From Roseofilum reptotaenium CS-1145 (GTDB lineage: Bacteria; Cyanobacteriota; Cyanobacteriia; Cyanobacteriales; Desertifilaceae), in assembly GCF_028330985.1 (NCBI RefSeq), contig NZ_JAQMUE010000002.1:1-39069 (forward strand): 39,069 bases of DNA, written 5' to 3'. The translations under genes were made by a program, and so were the position numbers. Shown here piece by piece: positions 23,775-33,571 of the stretch; the first letter of the stretch is position 1, and every line of letters starts with the position of its first letter. The notes beneath the pieces were generated by a model, which was not told where the DNA came from, did no database searches, and saw only the letters and a program-made list of their open reading frames with translations.

Positions 23775-25433
23775 GTGCATCTGTACAAAACGATTGCTGC
23801 TCTTCAAACTTATTTACGGCAGCAGTCTCCCTCTGTAGTTTTGGCTCTTGTCCCCACCATGGGATCGCTTCATGGGGGGCATTTGCGTTTAATCGAGTTA
23901 GCCCGACAAGAAAGCGATCGCGTAATAGTCAGTATTTTTGTTAACCCGCTTCAATTTGGGCCGAATGAGGATTTAGCCACCTATCCCCGAAATTTAGAGC
24001 GCGACTGTGAACTGTGTCGCCAAGCTGGGGCAGATGTGGTGTTTGCGCCTACTCCAGAAGCAATGGGGATTGCAGGCGATTCGACCGCCCCAACTCTGGT
24101 GATTCCTCCAGAATCGATGACTTCGGTACTCTGTGGTCAAACTCGTGTGGGCCATTTTCAGGGGGTGGCAACTATCATCACCAAGTTATTTAATGTAGTT
24201 CGTCCCCATCGAGCCTATTTTGGCCAAAAAGATGCTCAACAACTGGCGATTATTCGCCAGTTAGTGCGAGATCTGAATCTGGGAGTTGAGATTATCGGTT
24301 GTCCAACAGTACGGGAAGCCTCGGGATTAGCCATGAGTTCTCGCAATCAGTATTTAAGCGATCGCGATCGCGAAGAAGCCTTAGTCTTATATCAGGGACT
24401 CAAGAGCGCAGAAACGGCGTTTAAAAACGGCGATCGCACCCGCGAAGGGTTAATCGGTGCATTTCAGGCGATCGCCAAAACCATGCCGAATGTACAGATC
24501 GAATATGCAGATTTAGTCGATCCTCAGACCCTAGAACCTTTACAGACGATCCTTTTTGAGGGACTATTAAGTGTTGCAGCTAAAGTGGGTTCTACTCGTT
24601 TGATTGATAATATTATCTTGTGCGACCGCCGCCCCATCATTGCTATCGATGGTCCAGCAGGAGCCGGAAAATCAACTATTGCTCGCCAAGTGGCCGAACA
24701 ACTCGGCCTGTTATATCTAGATACGGGAGCCATGTACCGAGCCGTGACTTGGTTAGTGCAACAAGCAGGAATTGCCTTAACTGACGAACCGGCTATTGTG
24801 GAATTAGTCAGTGAATGTGAGATTCGCTTTGAGTATTCCCCGGATTGGTCAGACAATAGAGATCAACGGCCATGCGTCCCGACCTCACCGCAAGATTTGT
24901 ATCCTGAAACCGCAGGAGGCAGTAGCCGAGTTGCTTATCTCGAAAAAGGCACCCGTGGCCTCTGCCAAGTCTTTATTAATAATCAGAATGTTACCGAAGT
25001 GATTCGGTCTTTAGAAGTAACCGCTCAAGTTTCGGCGATCGCCAGTTTAGGTGCTGTGCGCCAGAAGCTGGTTGAGCAACAACAATTATGGGGAAAACGA
25101 GGCGGACTCGTAGCCGAAGGACGGGATATTGGAACCCACGTCTTTCCTGAGGCTGACCTGAAAATTTTCCTCACCGCCTCAGTTGAAGAACGGGCGAAAA
25201 GACGACAACGGGATTACTTAGCTCAATCCTCCCACTCATCGCCAACCCTTCCCAGCACGGAACAATTGGAGCAAGACATCCGTAAGCGAGATTATACCGA
25301 CAGTCACCGAGAAATTTCTCCCTTACAGAAAAGTCCACAAGCGATCGAGATTCTCACAGACAACCTGAGTATCGACGAAGTGACCCATAAAATTATTACT
25401 CTCTATGAGTCTACTGTGTTGAGGCTTAATTAA
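23775..25433 (+). CDS. panC/cmk: Bifunctional pantoate ligase / cytidylate kinase
   Basis: This is a fusion typical of cyanobacteria. The N-terminal half is pantothenate synthetase, joining pantoate and beta-alanine with ATP: VPTMGSLHGGHLRLI, FVNPLQFGPNEDLATYPR, FGQKDAQQLAII, MSSRNQYL. The C-terminal half is CMP kinase: IAIDGPAGAGKSTIA (P-loop), YLDTGAMYRAVTW, EGRDIGTHVFPEAD, RDYTDSHREISPL. I start it at the GTG at 23775 (VHLYKTIAALQTYL), which fits the family, giving 552 residues. The frame is open to an ATG at 23700, but the extra 25 residues do not look conserved. It feeds coenzyme A and pyrimidine nucleotide pathways. Confidence 0.93.
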   Translation: MHLYKTIAALQTYLRQQSPSVVLALVPTMGSLHGGHLRLIELARQESDRVIVSIFVNPLQFGPNEDLATYPRNLERDCELCRQAGADVVFAPTPEAMGIAGDSTAPTLVIPPESMTSVLCGQTRVGHFQGVATIITKLFNVVRPHRAYFGQKDAQQLAIIRQLVRDLNLGVEIIGCPTVREASGLAMSSRNQYLSDRDREEALVLYQGLKSAETAFKNGDRTREGLIGAFQAIAKTMPNVQIEYADLVDPQTLEPLQTILFEGLLSVAAKVGSTRLIDNIILCDRRPIIAIDGPAGAGKSTIARQVAEQLGLLYLDTGAMYRAVTWLVQQAGIALTDEPAIVELVSECEIRFEYSPDWSDNRDQRPCVPTSPQDLYPETAGGSSRVAYLEKGTRGLCQVFINNQNVTEVIRSLEVTAQVSAIASLGAVRQKLVEQQQLWGKRGGLVAEGRDIGTHVFPEADLKIFLTASVEERAKRRQRDYLAQSSHSSPTLPSTEQLEQDIRKRDYTDSHREISPLQKSPQAIEILTDNLSIDEVTHKIITLYESTVLRLN

Positions 25434-25534
25434 GGCCTCATTCAGCAATTCTTCCCAAGTTCAGCTACCCAGATCACACAGTGTAGAGTACTAAGATCAC
25501 GTACCCACTCCAAGGATCGATGCATAGTGGGAGA

Positions 25535-25577
25535 GTAGAGGCGAGTTTACCGAAATTTTCGTGAATCTGCCCCTACA
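25535..25577. repeat. Interspersed inverted repeat
   Basis: GTAGAGGCGAGTTTACCG at the left pairs imperfectly with CGTGAATCTGCCCCTAC at the right. The end TGAATCTGCCCCTACA (25562-25577) matches 10634-10649 at 14 of 16 bases, so both belong to one repeat family. It is non-coding and lies after panC/cmk. Confidence 0.6.
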
Positions 25578-25645
25578 GAATCCCCCCAATGGAAAACGCC
25601 TTACTACCAATGGGGTCGGGAAACTGACTAAGGAATGAATTCACC

Positions 25646-26023
25646 GTGTTATCCTCATCTAGCTCCGATCATTTAACCCTAACCCAGGATCTCTACCAAC
25701 GAGTCCTTGATTCAATCTATCAATCCTGTGGCGAACTCTTGCAAGAATGCCTAGATCGCTGTAACTTTGGCATTGCTCCTGATGCCCAAGGAATCAATAC
25801 CTTGCTTATCGTTGCGCCCAATCAAACCCTAGCTGAACAGCTTGTCTCTCACCTGGCTCATACTCAACACTCCAAAGACTCGCTCCTCAGCCATATCTCA
25901 GAACAAATGATCGGCATTCATCAAACCGCTATTTGTTTTATCCCCATTGCCCAATTTCAACCTTCGCCCAACTCCATCAGGTCTGAGTTTTTAGTCGGTC
26001 AAGTTTTCCAGCATCATCTGTAA
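25646..26023 (+). CDS. Small hypothetical protein
   Basis: This is a 125-residue soluble protein with mixed helix and strand. It starts at a GTG at 25646 with a possible ribosome site (AAGGAA) upstream. Its motifs (SCGELLQECLDRCNFGI, INTLLIVAPNQTLAEQLVSHL) do not match a family I know. Its end overlaps the ProX gene tail-to-tail by 10 bases. It may be co-directional with, but is not obviously linked to, panC/cmk. Confidence 0.65.
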   Translation: MLSSSSSDHLTLTQDLYQRVLDSIYQSCGELLQECLDRCNFGIAPDAQGINTLLIVAPNQTLAEQLVSHLAHTQHSKDSLLSHISEQMIGIHQTAICFIPIAQFQPSPNSIRSEFLVGQVFQHHL

Positions 26024-27075
26024 TCGCTTTCTATAGCTTGTTCAATCCAACTGTCGAATACGTCTTGATTTTTGGCAATCCATTCATCAACATGGCGATC
26101 GATATCTTCAAAACTATCTTCCCCTTCTTCGACCAGTTTATTTTGAGCATTAATATCTTCAATGGGAATTTTGATTAACTCAAATAACTTGCTTGCCGCT
26201 GGATTAACTTCCACAAATTTTCGATTAGCGACAATTCTCAGATTCTCGACCGCAAACCCAAAATTTTTCCCATTAACTGTTGTATCTGCTTCAGATACAT
26301 TCCCTTGGGATTCCGGTAAATCAGTATACGGAACTTCTAACCAGACCACATCTTCCCCAGGTTTCAATATACTTCCTAGCGAATGGGGAGTCCAGGTGTA
26401 GAACAAGACCGGTTTGCCCTCCCGATAACGGGTTATCGTATCGGCCATTAATGCTACATATTTTCCATTATCTTGTTCAACCGTATCTGTGAGACCATAA
26501 ACCTCTAAATGATGTTGGATGACTAACTCACAGGCCCAACCAGAGTCACATCCGATTAAATTGGCTTTCCCGTTCCCATCCGTATCAAAAAGCTTGGCGA
26601 TTTCAGGGTCTTTTAGTTGTCCGATGTCACTGAGATTATACTCTTCTGCCGTTTTTTTATCAATTTGATACCCTTGCAATAAATCCTGAACAATTACCCC
26701 AAGTTTGCTTAATTTCTCATCGCCACCACTATTTTGGTAGATTTCAGTTTGGATTTTTTCCCAATGATGGCTTGTGTAATCTAAATCTCCGTTGGCGATC
26801 GCTAAAAACATACTTGTATAGGGAATTTCTGCCGGTGGTGGAGTCTCATATCCCAATTGTTGTAAAGCTTTATTAACAATCTGTACTTGAAAGTGATTTT
26901 CTAGAGTCGTAGTACGAACTGATTTAACCGTTATCCCTTTTCCCGGTAAATCCGTCGAGATCTCTTCTGTGTTATTCTCTCCAGAAGAACGGTTGCTGGT
27001 CGTAGGTTGGCAGGCAAAAATCCCCAACAGTAACGTGAGAAAAACTGCTCCCAAGGTAATATTTCTTCTCCCCAT
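26014..27075 (-). CDS. proX: ProX-type glycine betaine/proline betaine-binding lipoprotein
   Basis: This 353-residue substrate-binding protein of an osmoprotectant ABC importer aligns closely with E. coli ProX over its whole length (DLPGKGITV, LKDPEIAKLFDTDGNGKA, YTWTP). The three tryptophans that form the betaine cage in ProX are present: W105 (HHWEK), W180 (SGWACE) and W228 (YTWTPH). The N-terminus is a lipoprotein signal with cysteine C22 (LGIFACQP), so the protein is tethered outside the inner membrane. No proV or proW gene is nearby, so the permease and ATPase must be elsewhere. It lies downstream of gltS, with a hairpin between them. Ligands could be glycine betaine or other trimethylammonium compounds. 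Confidence 0.9.
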   Translation of the reverse strand: MGRRNITLGAVFLTLLLGIFACQPTTSNRSSGENNTEEISTDLPGKGITVKSVRTTTLENHFQVQIVNKALQQLGYETPPPAEIPYTSMFLAIANGDLDYTSHHWEKIQTEIYQNSGGDEKLSKLGVIVQDLLQGYQIDKKTAEEYNLSDIGQLKDPEIAKLFDTDGNGKANLIGCDSGWACELVIQHHLEVYGLTDTVEQDNGKYVALMADTITRYREGKPVLFYTWTPHSLGSILKPGEDVVWLEVPYTDLPESQGNVSEADTTVNGKNFGFAVENLRIVANRKFVEVNPAASKLFELIKIPIEDINAQNKLVEEGEDSFEDIDRHVDEWIAKNQDVFDSWIEQAIESDYR

Positions 27076-27128
27076 CGTATCGGTCTTGTCCTTTTTTTGG
27101 GTCTCAAAAGTGTAAAATGTTAATGATT

Positions 27129-27152
27129 AGGGGTCAACAAGCGTTGACCCCT
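27129..27152 (-). terminator. Hairpin terminator after gltS
   Basis: AGGGGTCAAC (27129-27138), loop AAGC, GTTGACCCCT (27143-27152): a perfect 10-bp stem 9 bases past the gltS stop. On the minus strand it is followed by AT-rich sequence but no clean T-run, so termination may be partial and proX might be read through. Confidence 0.65.
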
Positions 27153-27160
27153 GCTTTCAA

Positions 27161-30100
27161 TTAAGCCTCAACAGCCACCTTCTCGGTAACCGGGTTATCA
27201 TTCACCTCTGGAGAATTCGCTTCCGAAGGAGGAACGACTTGCCAGAACTTAGGCAAATAGGTTTCCCAGTTCTCTAAAATCATCTTGGCTTTCGGACTTC
27301 CCGTGCGGGAATAGTGCAACTCAATCAACTCTCGCACAGAGGCTGCACCCACCTTCGAGGTTACCCGTTGAATGGTAACAATCTCGGTATTAATTTTTTC
27401 CGGGAAATTCTCATTTTCATCGAGAATATAAGCCAATCCTCCGGTCATCCCTGCCCCCACATTGCGGCCAGTCGATCCGAGAACCACAACTACACCACCC
27501 GTCATATACTCGCAGCAGTGGTCGCCCGCACCTTCAATGACAGCTTTGCCGAGGGAGTTGCGAACCGCAAAACGCTCTCCGGCCTGACCATTGGCAAACA
27601 GAATACCGCCGGTTGCACCATAGAGACAGGTATTGCCGACGATGACATTTTCCGAGGGGTCAAACGTTACATTCATTGCTGGAACGATGACAATTTCGCC
27701 CCCATGCATTCCTTTACCCACATAATCATTCGCATCTCCGGTCAGGTGCAGATGCATTCGGGGTAAATTAAATGCGCCAAAACTTTGCCCCGCATTGCCG
27801 GTAAAGGACAGTTTCAACTCCCCGCTAAAGCCGCTATTGCCGTAGCGACGGGCAATTTCACCAGAGATGCGCGCTCCTACGGAGCGGTCAGTGTTGACAA
27901 TTTTCCAGGTTTTGCTCACCTTGCTTTGTTCAGAAATGGCGGATTTAATCTCGGCATCGGCTAAGATGTCGTCATCTAAAACTGGGCCGTTGGAGTGAAC
28001 GGGGCCGTGGCCCAGCCAACTGCGATCGCTTCTAGTATCGGGTAAATCGTCAATTAGGGACAGGACATGAATATGGTTGGTTTTGGCTAACTCTACATTC
28101 CGCACCTGCAACAGGTCAGCACGACCGATAATTTCGTTTAAGGAACGATAGCCCAACCGTGCCAAGAGTTGACGCACTTCTTCAGCGACAAAATAGAAGA
28201 AGTTGACTACATGGCCCGGGATACCGGTAAACTTCTGGCGCAGTCGTTCTTGTTGGGTAGCAACTCCTACGGGGCAATTGTTGGTGTGGCAAATGCGAGC
28301 CATAATGCAGCCTTCAGCAATCATGGCAATGGAGCCAAATCCATATTCTTCAGCTCCCAAGAGTGCGGCCATGACCACATCCCAGCCGGTTTTGAGACCG
28401 CCATCAGCCCGGAGTAAAACGCGATCGCGCAATCCATTTTCCATCAGCATCCGATGGACTTCAGTTACGCCCAATTCCCAGGGCACACCCGCATGTTTAA
28501 TCGAACTCAGGGGACTCGCACCCGTTCCACCATCATGGCCGGAAATTTGGATAATATCGGCATTAGCTTTAGCGACTCCACAGGCAACCGTACCGATACC
28601 AACTTCTGACACCAGTTTGACACTCACGCCTGCATTGGGATTAATTTGATGCAGGTCAAAAATAAGCTGTGCTAAGTCTTCAATGGAATAAATATCGTGG
28701 TGGGGAGGAGGAGAAATCAGAGGTACACCGGGTTTTGATCTGCGCAACATGGCGATATAGGGACTCACCTTTTTACCGGGAAGTTGCCCCCCTTCTCCGG
28801 GTTTGGCTCCTTGCGCCATCTTAATCTCAATCTGTTTGCCATTCATCAGGTATTCAGGAGTCACGCCAAAGCGCCCCGAAGCTACCTGTTTAATGGCACT
28901 GCTGGCGGTATCTCCAGCTTGCAGACCCTTGAGGTGGGCAAAACTAGCACTATTTCCTTCACCATCGACATCATGAAGGACGGTATAGCGCAAGGGATCT
29001 TCGCCTCCTTCTCCAGAGTTCGATTTACCACCCAGACGGTTCATGGCGATCGCCAAAGTTTCATGAGCTTCCCGTCCCAAGGCTCCTAGAGACATTCCTC
29101 CGGTACAGAACCGTTTGACAATGTTTTCGACGGGTTCTACTTCTTCGAGGGGAATAGATTGAGTATTGGGGCGGAACTCCAGTAAATCCCGCAAGGCGCA
29201 AGGGGGACGCTCTTGCAGCATTTTTTGGTACAACTCGTAATGGTCATATCCATCCGTTCCATTTTTCACTGCCTTATGCAATGCCTTGGATATTTCCGGA
29301 GAATTCATGTGATATTCTAGACCGGTGCGATACTGAACAAAACCGCGATTTTCCAGTTTTTTGCCTTCAAGTTCTGGGAACGCCTTGGCATGAAATTGTA
29401 GAGTTTCTTGGGCTAACTCATCCAGAGATAGGCCACCGACTCGCGATACGGTTCCTTCAAAGGCTAGATCCAACAACTCTTCACCAATACCGATCGCCTC
29501 AAAAATCTGTGCCCCATGATAGGAAGAGAGTAGAGAAATCCCCATTTTAGAGAGGATTTTCAGCAGTCCTAACTCGATCGCATGGCGGTAGTTATCTAAA
29601 GCTTGTTCCATCGAGATCTTGGGCAGTTTGCCGCGCTCCATGAACCCTTGGGTGCGATCGCTGCTCCACCAATGACGCACGGTTTCCAAAGCCAGATAGG
29701 GACACACTGCCGACGCACCATAGCCGACTAAACAGGCCACATGATGGGTACTCCAACATTGAGCTGTATCGATCACAATGGAGGTTTCACAGCGCAATTT
29801 ATTGCGAATCAAATGGTAGTGAACTGCACCGGTTGCGACTAGGGGAGAAATATAGGTTTGGCTTGCCCTGAGCGGAGTCGAAGGGTCGGGCGTAATGTTG
29901 CGGTCTGTGAGAACAACCACTTTCGCCCCTTCTCTGACTGCGGTATCTACGCGATCGCACAGTTGGTCAATAGCAACCTGAAGAGATTCTCCCACCGGAT
30001 ACAATGTGGAAACTTCCCGTGCTTTGAGTAGGGAATGTTCCAGCGTTGATAACTCCGCCTCACTTAAAATCGGTGTCGGCAGACGCAACTGGGTCGTTTT

Positions 30101-31825
30101 CCGGGACTGGGGATCGAGTAGGTTAGGATGGTCGCCTAAACGAATTTGCAGAGACATCACCAATTTTTCCCGCAGGGGGTCAATGGGGGGATTGGTGACC
30201 TGAGCAAAGCGCTGCTTAAAGTAGTCATACAGCACATGGGGTTTCTGGGACAGGACTGCTAAGGGAATATCATCTCCCATGCAGAAGGTTGGCTCTTTGC
30301 CCAGTTCTGCCATGGACTGTACCACCATTTCCACATCTTCCGAGGTATAGCCAAAAGCAGTTTGGGAAGTGAGCAGAGTTTTCTCGTCTAGGTTTAGGTG
30401 AGTATCCCAAGGCAGTTCAGCAAGATCGTGGGTTCCTGCTTTCAGCCATTCCCCATAGGGATATTGACTGGCGACCTGTTGTTTAATTTCCCAGTTGTGC
30501 AGTACCTGGTGATTTTCCAGGTCAATGGCCATCATTTGTCCCGGGCCTAAGCGACCTTTTTCGATAACTTCGGATTCATCCAGGAGAATACTACCGGTTT
30601 CCGAAGCAATCACAATATAGCCATCTTTGGTTAAACTGTAGCGAGCTGGGCGCAAACCATTGCGGTCTAGGGCTGCTCCCACAGTGCGACCATCGCTAAA
30701 TACCAATAGGGCTGGGCCATCCCATGGTTCTTGGATGCCCGCATAGTATTCGTAAAAGTCGATAATTTCTTGATGATCGTCTAAAGCGGGTTGATTGTGG
30801 AAGGCTTCTGGAACTAGGATCATTAAGGCTTCCATGGGGGTGCGTCCGGAGAGTACCATCAACTCGAAGACATTATCGAGGTTAGCAGAGTCGGAGGCGC
30901 TGCGGTTCGTCAGAGGAAGTAGTTCTTTGAGGCGATCGCCCCATACGGGTGAGGTGAATTCGACTTCGCGAGTCCGCATCCAGTTCAAATTGCCCAAGAG
31001 GGTGTTAATTTCCCCGTTATGCCCCAACATCCTTAGGGGTTGGGCTAACGACCATCTGGGCATCGTGTTTGTACTGAATCTACGGTGAAAAATAGCATAA
31101 CTACTGGTATAGAGCGGATTTTTGAGATCCCGATAAAAATCTCCTAAGATAACCGAGCGCACCATGCCTTTGTAGAGAATTTGGCGGGTAGAAAAGGAAA
31201 CAATGTAGATCTCGACTCCAGAGCGATCGGCATCTAAATGGGTTTTCTTCCGGGTTAAATACAACAGGCGCTCTAACTCCTGTCCCGATAGATTGGGAGA
31301 CTCAACCAATAATTGCTCAATTTGCGGTTCATTTTCCCGTGCTTGGGGCCCTAAAATCTCCAAGTTAACTGGAACCACGCGCCATCCCAGTGGCTTCAAC
31401 CCTTCTTCTTTTAGATGTTGTTCAAATAAGGCTTTGGCTTTGTTGCGGGCCGATCCATCTTGGGGTAAAAAGACCATCGCCACTCCCATATGGCTAGGAC
31501 TCGGTAGCGTAATGCCTTCTGTCTGACTCCAGTCTTGGAATAAGTCCCAGGGAATACCGGTCATTACCCCCGCCCCATCTCCAGAGTCTCTATCAGCGCT
31601 ACAACCTCCCCGATGTTCGAGACAGGTTAAACCCGATAAAGCTTTGGTTATTAAATCATGGCTGGCAATGCCTTGGGGATGGGCAATGACTCCCACCCCA
31701 CAAGCATCTCGTTCTTCTGTGAGTTGGCGTAAAACTTTTTCTTCTCGTCCTGAAGTCCCCAGGTCGGAAGAACCAGTTAGTGGATGCAGTTGATCTTGAG
31801 TTAAAATTCTGTCCATGGGATTCAT
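27161..31825 (-). CDS. gltS: Ferredoxin-dependent glutamate synthase (GOGAT), large subunit
   Basis: GOGAT makes two glutamates from glutamine and 2-oxoglutarate, the second step of ammonium assimilation. The 1554-residue protein (ATG at 31825; a TTG just before is less likely) has the class-II amidotransferase nucleophile in [14 protein letters not shown]. The central and FMN-binding synthase domains are present ([43 protein letters not shown]). The iron-sulfur cysteines are in [15 protein letters not shown], and the C-terminal GXGXG beta-helix domain is present. There is no GltD-like NADPH subunit nearby, consistent with the ferredoxin type. Near residue 655 an in-frame palindromic repeat inserts PSTPLRASQ into an otherwise conserved ITP-TYISPL segment. 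The ammonium transporter gene follows 1.7 kb away on the other strand. Confidence 0.95.
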   Translation of the reverse strand: MNPMDRILTQDQLHPLTGSSDLGTSGREEKVLRQLTEERDACGVGVIAHPQGIASHDLITKALSGLTCLEHRGGCSADRDSGDGAGVMTGIPWDLFQDWSQTEGITLPSPSHMGVAMVFLPQDGSARNKAKALFEQHLKEEGLKPLGWRVVPVNLEILGPQARENEPQIEQLLVESPNLSGQELERLLYLTRKKTHLDADRSGVEIYIVSFSTRQILYKGMVRSVILGDFYRDLKNPLYTSSYAIFHRRFSTNTMPRWSLAQPLRMLGHNGEINTLLGNLNWMRTREVEFTSPVWGDRLKELLPLTNRSASDSANLDNVFELMVLSGRTPMEALMILVPEAFHNQPALDDHQEIIDFYEYYAGIQEPWDGPALLVFSDGRTVGAALDRNGLRPARYSLTKDGYIVIASETGSILLDESEVIEKGRLGPGQMMAIDLENHQVLHNWEIKQQVASQYPYGEWLKAGTHDLAELPWDTHLNLDEKTLLTSQTAFGYTSEDVEMVVQSMAELGKEPTFCMGDDIPLAVLSQKPHVLYDYFKQRFAQVTNPPIDPLREKLVMSLQIRLGDHPNLLDPQSRKTTQLRLPTPILSEAELSTLEHSLLKAREVSTLYPVGESLQVAIDQLCDRVDTAVREGAKVVVLTDRNITPDPSTPLRASQTYISPLVATGAVHYHLIRNKLRCETSIVIDTAQCWSTHHVACLVGYGASAVCPYLALETVRHWWSSDRTQGFMERGKLPKISMEQALDNYRHAIELGLLKILSKMGISLLSSYHGAQIFEAIGIGEELLDLAFEGTVSRVGGLSLDELAQETLQFHAKAFPELEGKKLENRGFVQYRTGLEYHMNSPEISKALHKAVKNGTDGYDHYELYQKMLQERPPCALRDLLEFRPNTQSIPLEEVEPVENIVKRFCTGGMSLGALGREAHETLAIAMNRLGGKSNSGEGGEDPLRYTVLHDVDGEGNSASFAHLKGLQAGDTASSAIKQVASGRFGVTPEYLMNGKQIEIKMAQGAKPGEGGQLPGKKVSPYIAMLRRSKPGVPLISPPPHHDIYSIEDLAQLIFDLHQINPNAGVSVKLVSEVGIGTVACGVAKANADIIQISGHDGGTGASPLSSIKHAGVPWELGVTEVHRMLMENGLRDRVLLRADGGLKTGWDVVMAALLGAEEYGFGSIAMIAEGCIMARICHTNNCPVGVATQQERLRQKFTGIPGHVVNFFYFVAEEVRQLLARLGYRSLNEIIGRADLLQVRNVELAKTNHIHVLSLIDDLPDTRSDRSWLGHGPVHSNGPVLDDDILADAEIKSAISEQSKVSKTWKIVNTDRSVGARISGEIARRYGNSGFSGELKLSFTGNAGQSFGAFNLPRMHLHLTGDANDYVGKGMHGGEIVIVPAMNVTFDPSENVIVGNTCLYGATGGILFANGQAGERFAVRNSLGKAVIEGAGDHCCEYMTGGVVVVLGSTGRNVGAGMTGGLAYILDENENFPEKINTEIVTIQRVTSKVGAASVRELIELHYSRTGSPKAKMILENWETYLPKFWQVVPPSEANSPEVNDNPVTEKVAVEA
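29862..29885. repeat. Palindromic interspersed repeat inside gltS
   Basis: CCCTGAGCGGAGTCGAAGGG (29866-29885) is a dispersed bacterial repeat type, here within the gltS coding region and translated on the minus strand as PSTPLRASQ. The flanks read as normal glutamate synthase, so the repeat looks like a tolerated in-frame insertion. Confidence 0.75.
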
Positions 31826-32217
31826 CAAAGGTATTTTTGGATTGGGAGTTTCTGACGCTGCGTGCTTTTGGTGCGCCAGGAGCTGGTCAACTCAGCGATG
31901 CAGACATCATATCCCTATTGATCGATAAGATTTCGTATCAATTACTGCTGGATGTTGGCAGGGGTTTTGCTTTCTGTCGGGACAAGCGAATCCAGAGAGT
32001 GCTGTGTATTTACCCGCCCCGAATTTGATGTGGATAATGATTGTATCGAATTCTAGTCAGTTCTGGCAATTGTTTCGATCTTGGAGGTATTGTAGACTTG
32101 AAGCTACTTCTCGAAGAGTACTCCGAAGATTGCCCGGCTTTCATCCTGATGCTCGTCTATAGCGTTTCTCTCTTCTATGAGGTACAGCTTAAAGCCTTAG
32201 AACCTAAGCTATACAAG

Positions 32218-32235
32218 CTATTGCCTATTGCCTAG
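32218..32235. repeat. Direct repeat built on TTGCCTA, copy 1
   Basis: CTATTGCCTATTGCCTAG, itself two TATTGCC units, is repeated exactly at 32361-32378. It belongs to the short tandem repeats often found at the edges of cyanobacterial intergenic elements. Confidence 0.7.
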
Positions 32236-32360
32236 CGCGAAGCACTATAGTCCCTTCAGCATGGCTTCGCCACCAGCAGAGCGTATAATTCTCCCAGCGT
32301 TGTTGCTCAATAGACTTAAATGCAGTCTTCTCGCAGGGAAAGGGAGAGTGAGGACATTTT

Positions 32361-32378
32361 CTATTGCCTATTGCCTAG
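32361..32378. repeat. Direct repeat built on TTGCCTA, copy 2
   Basis: It is identical to 32218-32235. The 125 bases between the copies contain the GCGAAGC/GCTTCGC hairpin and may form one small repeat-bounded unit. Confidence 0.7.
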
Positions 32379-32584
32379 TGCAAAGTTCTATATATGAAGC
32401 CATATTCAACTCTTCAGTAAAGGTGAAAAATTTAGGTATTTTTGTGAATATAAAGCGCTCAAATGTTCAGAGCGCTAAAGCACTACAACACAGGAAAGTG
32501 TATGGGTCATTTCCTCTCCCTATCCCCCTTCTTTTTCAATGCACCATTTTAGATAAAACAATCGAGTAGACACTTCTAACGTCC

Positions 32585-33265
32585 CTAATAGACTCTGCCT
32601 CGATAGACTCGTTTGTGACGGGCTTTTTTTGAGGAATTTTCTCCTGGGGGACCTACAGAGGGTACAGGTTGTAGAGGAACAGGAGCCTCTCTATTGACTT
32701 CCGATACTGAAAAAGAGTCAGCCGGATACTCAAAGACATCGTGATTATTGAGGGAACCTGCTACGGATGGAGTAGATAAGGATTGGGCGTTTTCCATATC
32801 TTGTTTTAAGGCCAGCAAACAGGAAACCAGAGGATCGTTGTGAATAATTAATCCTCCTAGAGCGGATAATACTTTTTTAATGCCAGCAATCACTTTGAGG
32901 GCTAGGGTATCGGCTTCAAAGGGCGGTAGAATATCGATCGCGCCATAGGCGATCGCTGCTTGACGTTGGTAATGACTCACTTCAGAATCTGTGCTTTCTA
33001 AAAGAATTACAGGTATTTCTGCGTAGTTCTCTTGGCACAAGAGACAGAATTCCTCTAGCTGCAAATCCGGAGTTTGGCGATCAATGAGAATGATCGCCGG
33101 TTTTCGGTTACCACTAGATCGGGTCTCTTCTAGCATTTTCAATAGGTGGGTTGCATCGGCAGTTAAGATGACTGCCAAGTTTTGGCTTCTTAATACTCTT
33201 TGCCATACCCAGCGTTGGAAGTCGCAGGGTTGACACAGAAGAATGGTCGCTCTTGGATTAGTCAT
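32585..33265 (-). CDS. Degenerate receiver (pseudo-response-regulator) protein with basic C-terminal tail
   Basis: This 226-residue protein starts at the ATG at 33265; a TTG five codons earlier is open. Residues about 5-130 have the receiver-domain pattern, with a strand ending ILIDRQTP that places D62 at the phosphorylation position. The acidic pocket has only one Asp (LLCQPCDF), and the conserved lysine of the KPF motif is replaced (DILPPF). Phosphotransfer is therefore doubtful, and it may be a protein-binding pseudo-receiver. The C-terminal half is disordered, Ser/Pro-rich, and ends in the basic KKARHKRVYRGRVY, a tail I associate with several cyanobacterial regulatory proteins. It is divergent from amt across 306 bases. 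A role in nitrogen signalling is only a guess from position. Confidence 0.72.
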   Translation of the reverse strand: MTNPRATILLCQPCDFQRWVWQRVLRSQNLAVILTADATHLLKMLEETRSSGNRKPAIILIDRQTPDLQLEEFCLLCQENYAEIPVILLESTDSEVSHYQRQAAIAYGAIDILPPFEADTLALKVIAGIKKVLSALGGLIIHNDPLVSCLLALKQDMENAQSLSTPSVAGSLNNHDVFEYPADSFSVSEVNREAPVPLQPVPSVGPPGENSSKKARHKRVYRGRVY

Positions 33266-33571
33266 GGAAGGATTAGACAACTGGATTTAGAGTAGGATGG
33301 AGCAAATCAAAACTATAAGCTAAATTTATAATTTAATTTTTGATTAATTGCCTTTAAGGATTTTCTTAAGCTTGGTATAGCAGAAAACAAAAGAAAATTT
33401 CTGTATCATTTAATTCATTTAAGAATCGGATCTTTCAGGCACAATCTACGTTTGTATCATTAAGTTTGATAAACTTTTGCCATAGGAGTTCTCTAATACG
33501 AGAAGATAACTCCTTTTGTACGGTTGTCAATGGCACTTAAAATGTTTACCCAAAATCCGTATATTTAAGAA
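33266..33571. other. Divergent promoter region between the receiver protein and amt
   Basis: An AT-rich 306-base intergenic region with stretches such as TAAATTTATAATTTAATTTTT. It must hold both promoters. I searched for GTA-N8-TAC (NtcA) and found only near misses, so I do not call a site. No RNA gene is evident. Confidence 0.5.

Larger units (their letters stand above)
31826..32584. other. Long non-coding stretch upstream of gltS, with repeats
   Basis: About 760 bases with no convincing gene; the open frames at 31780, 32041 and 32228 have no recognisable content. It contains the gltS leader, two copies of CTATTGCCTATTGCCTAG (32218-32235 and 32361-32378), and an inverted repeat GCGAAGC / GCTTCGC (32237-32243, 32264-32270). 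Shorter arms AGCTTA / TAAGCT flank CCTTAGAACC near 32190. I found no NtcA box with the canonical GTA-N8-TAC spacing. Confidence 0.6.

Noticed and set aside
27314-31526. Many long antisense frames across gltS
   Set aside because: They are shadows of a long, high-coding-bias gene. None has independent evidence.
32085-32115. GTA...TAC motif as an NtcA site upstream of gltS
   Set aside because: The spacer is 10 bases, not 8, and it lies about 265 bases from the start codon.
31780-32569. Three + strand frames in the gap upstream of gltS
   Set aside because: Their composition looks random, they include repeat sequence and they show no domain. The gap is better described as non-coding.
33281-33571. 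NtcA box upstream of amt
   Set aside because: An NtcA site is expected biologically, but I found no GTA-N8-TAC match.
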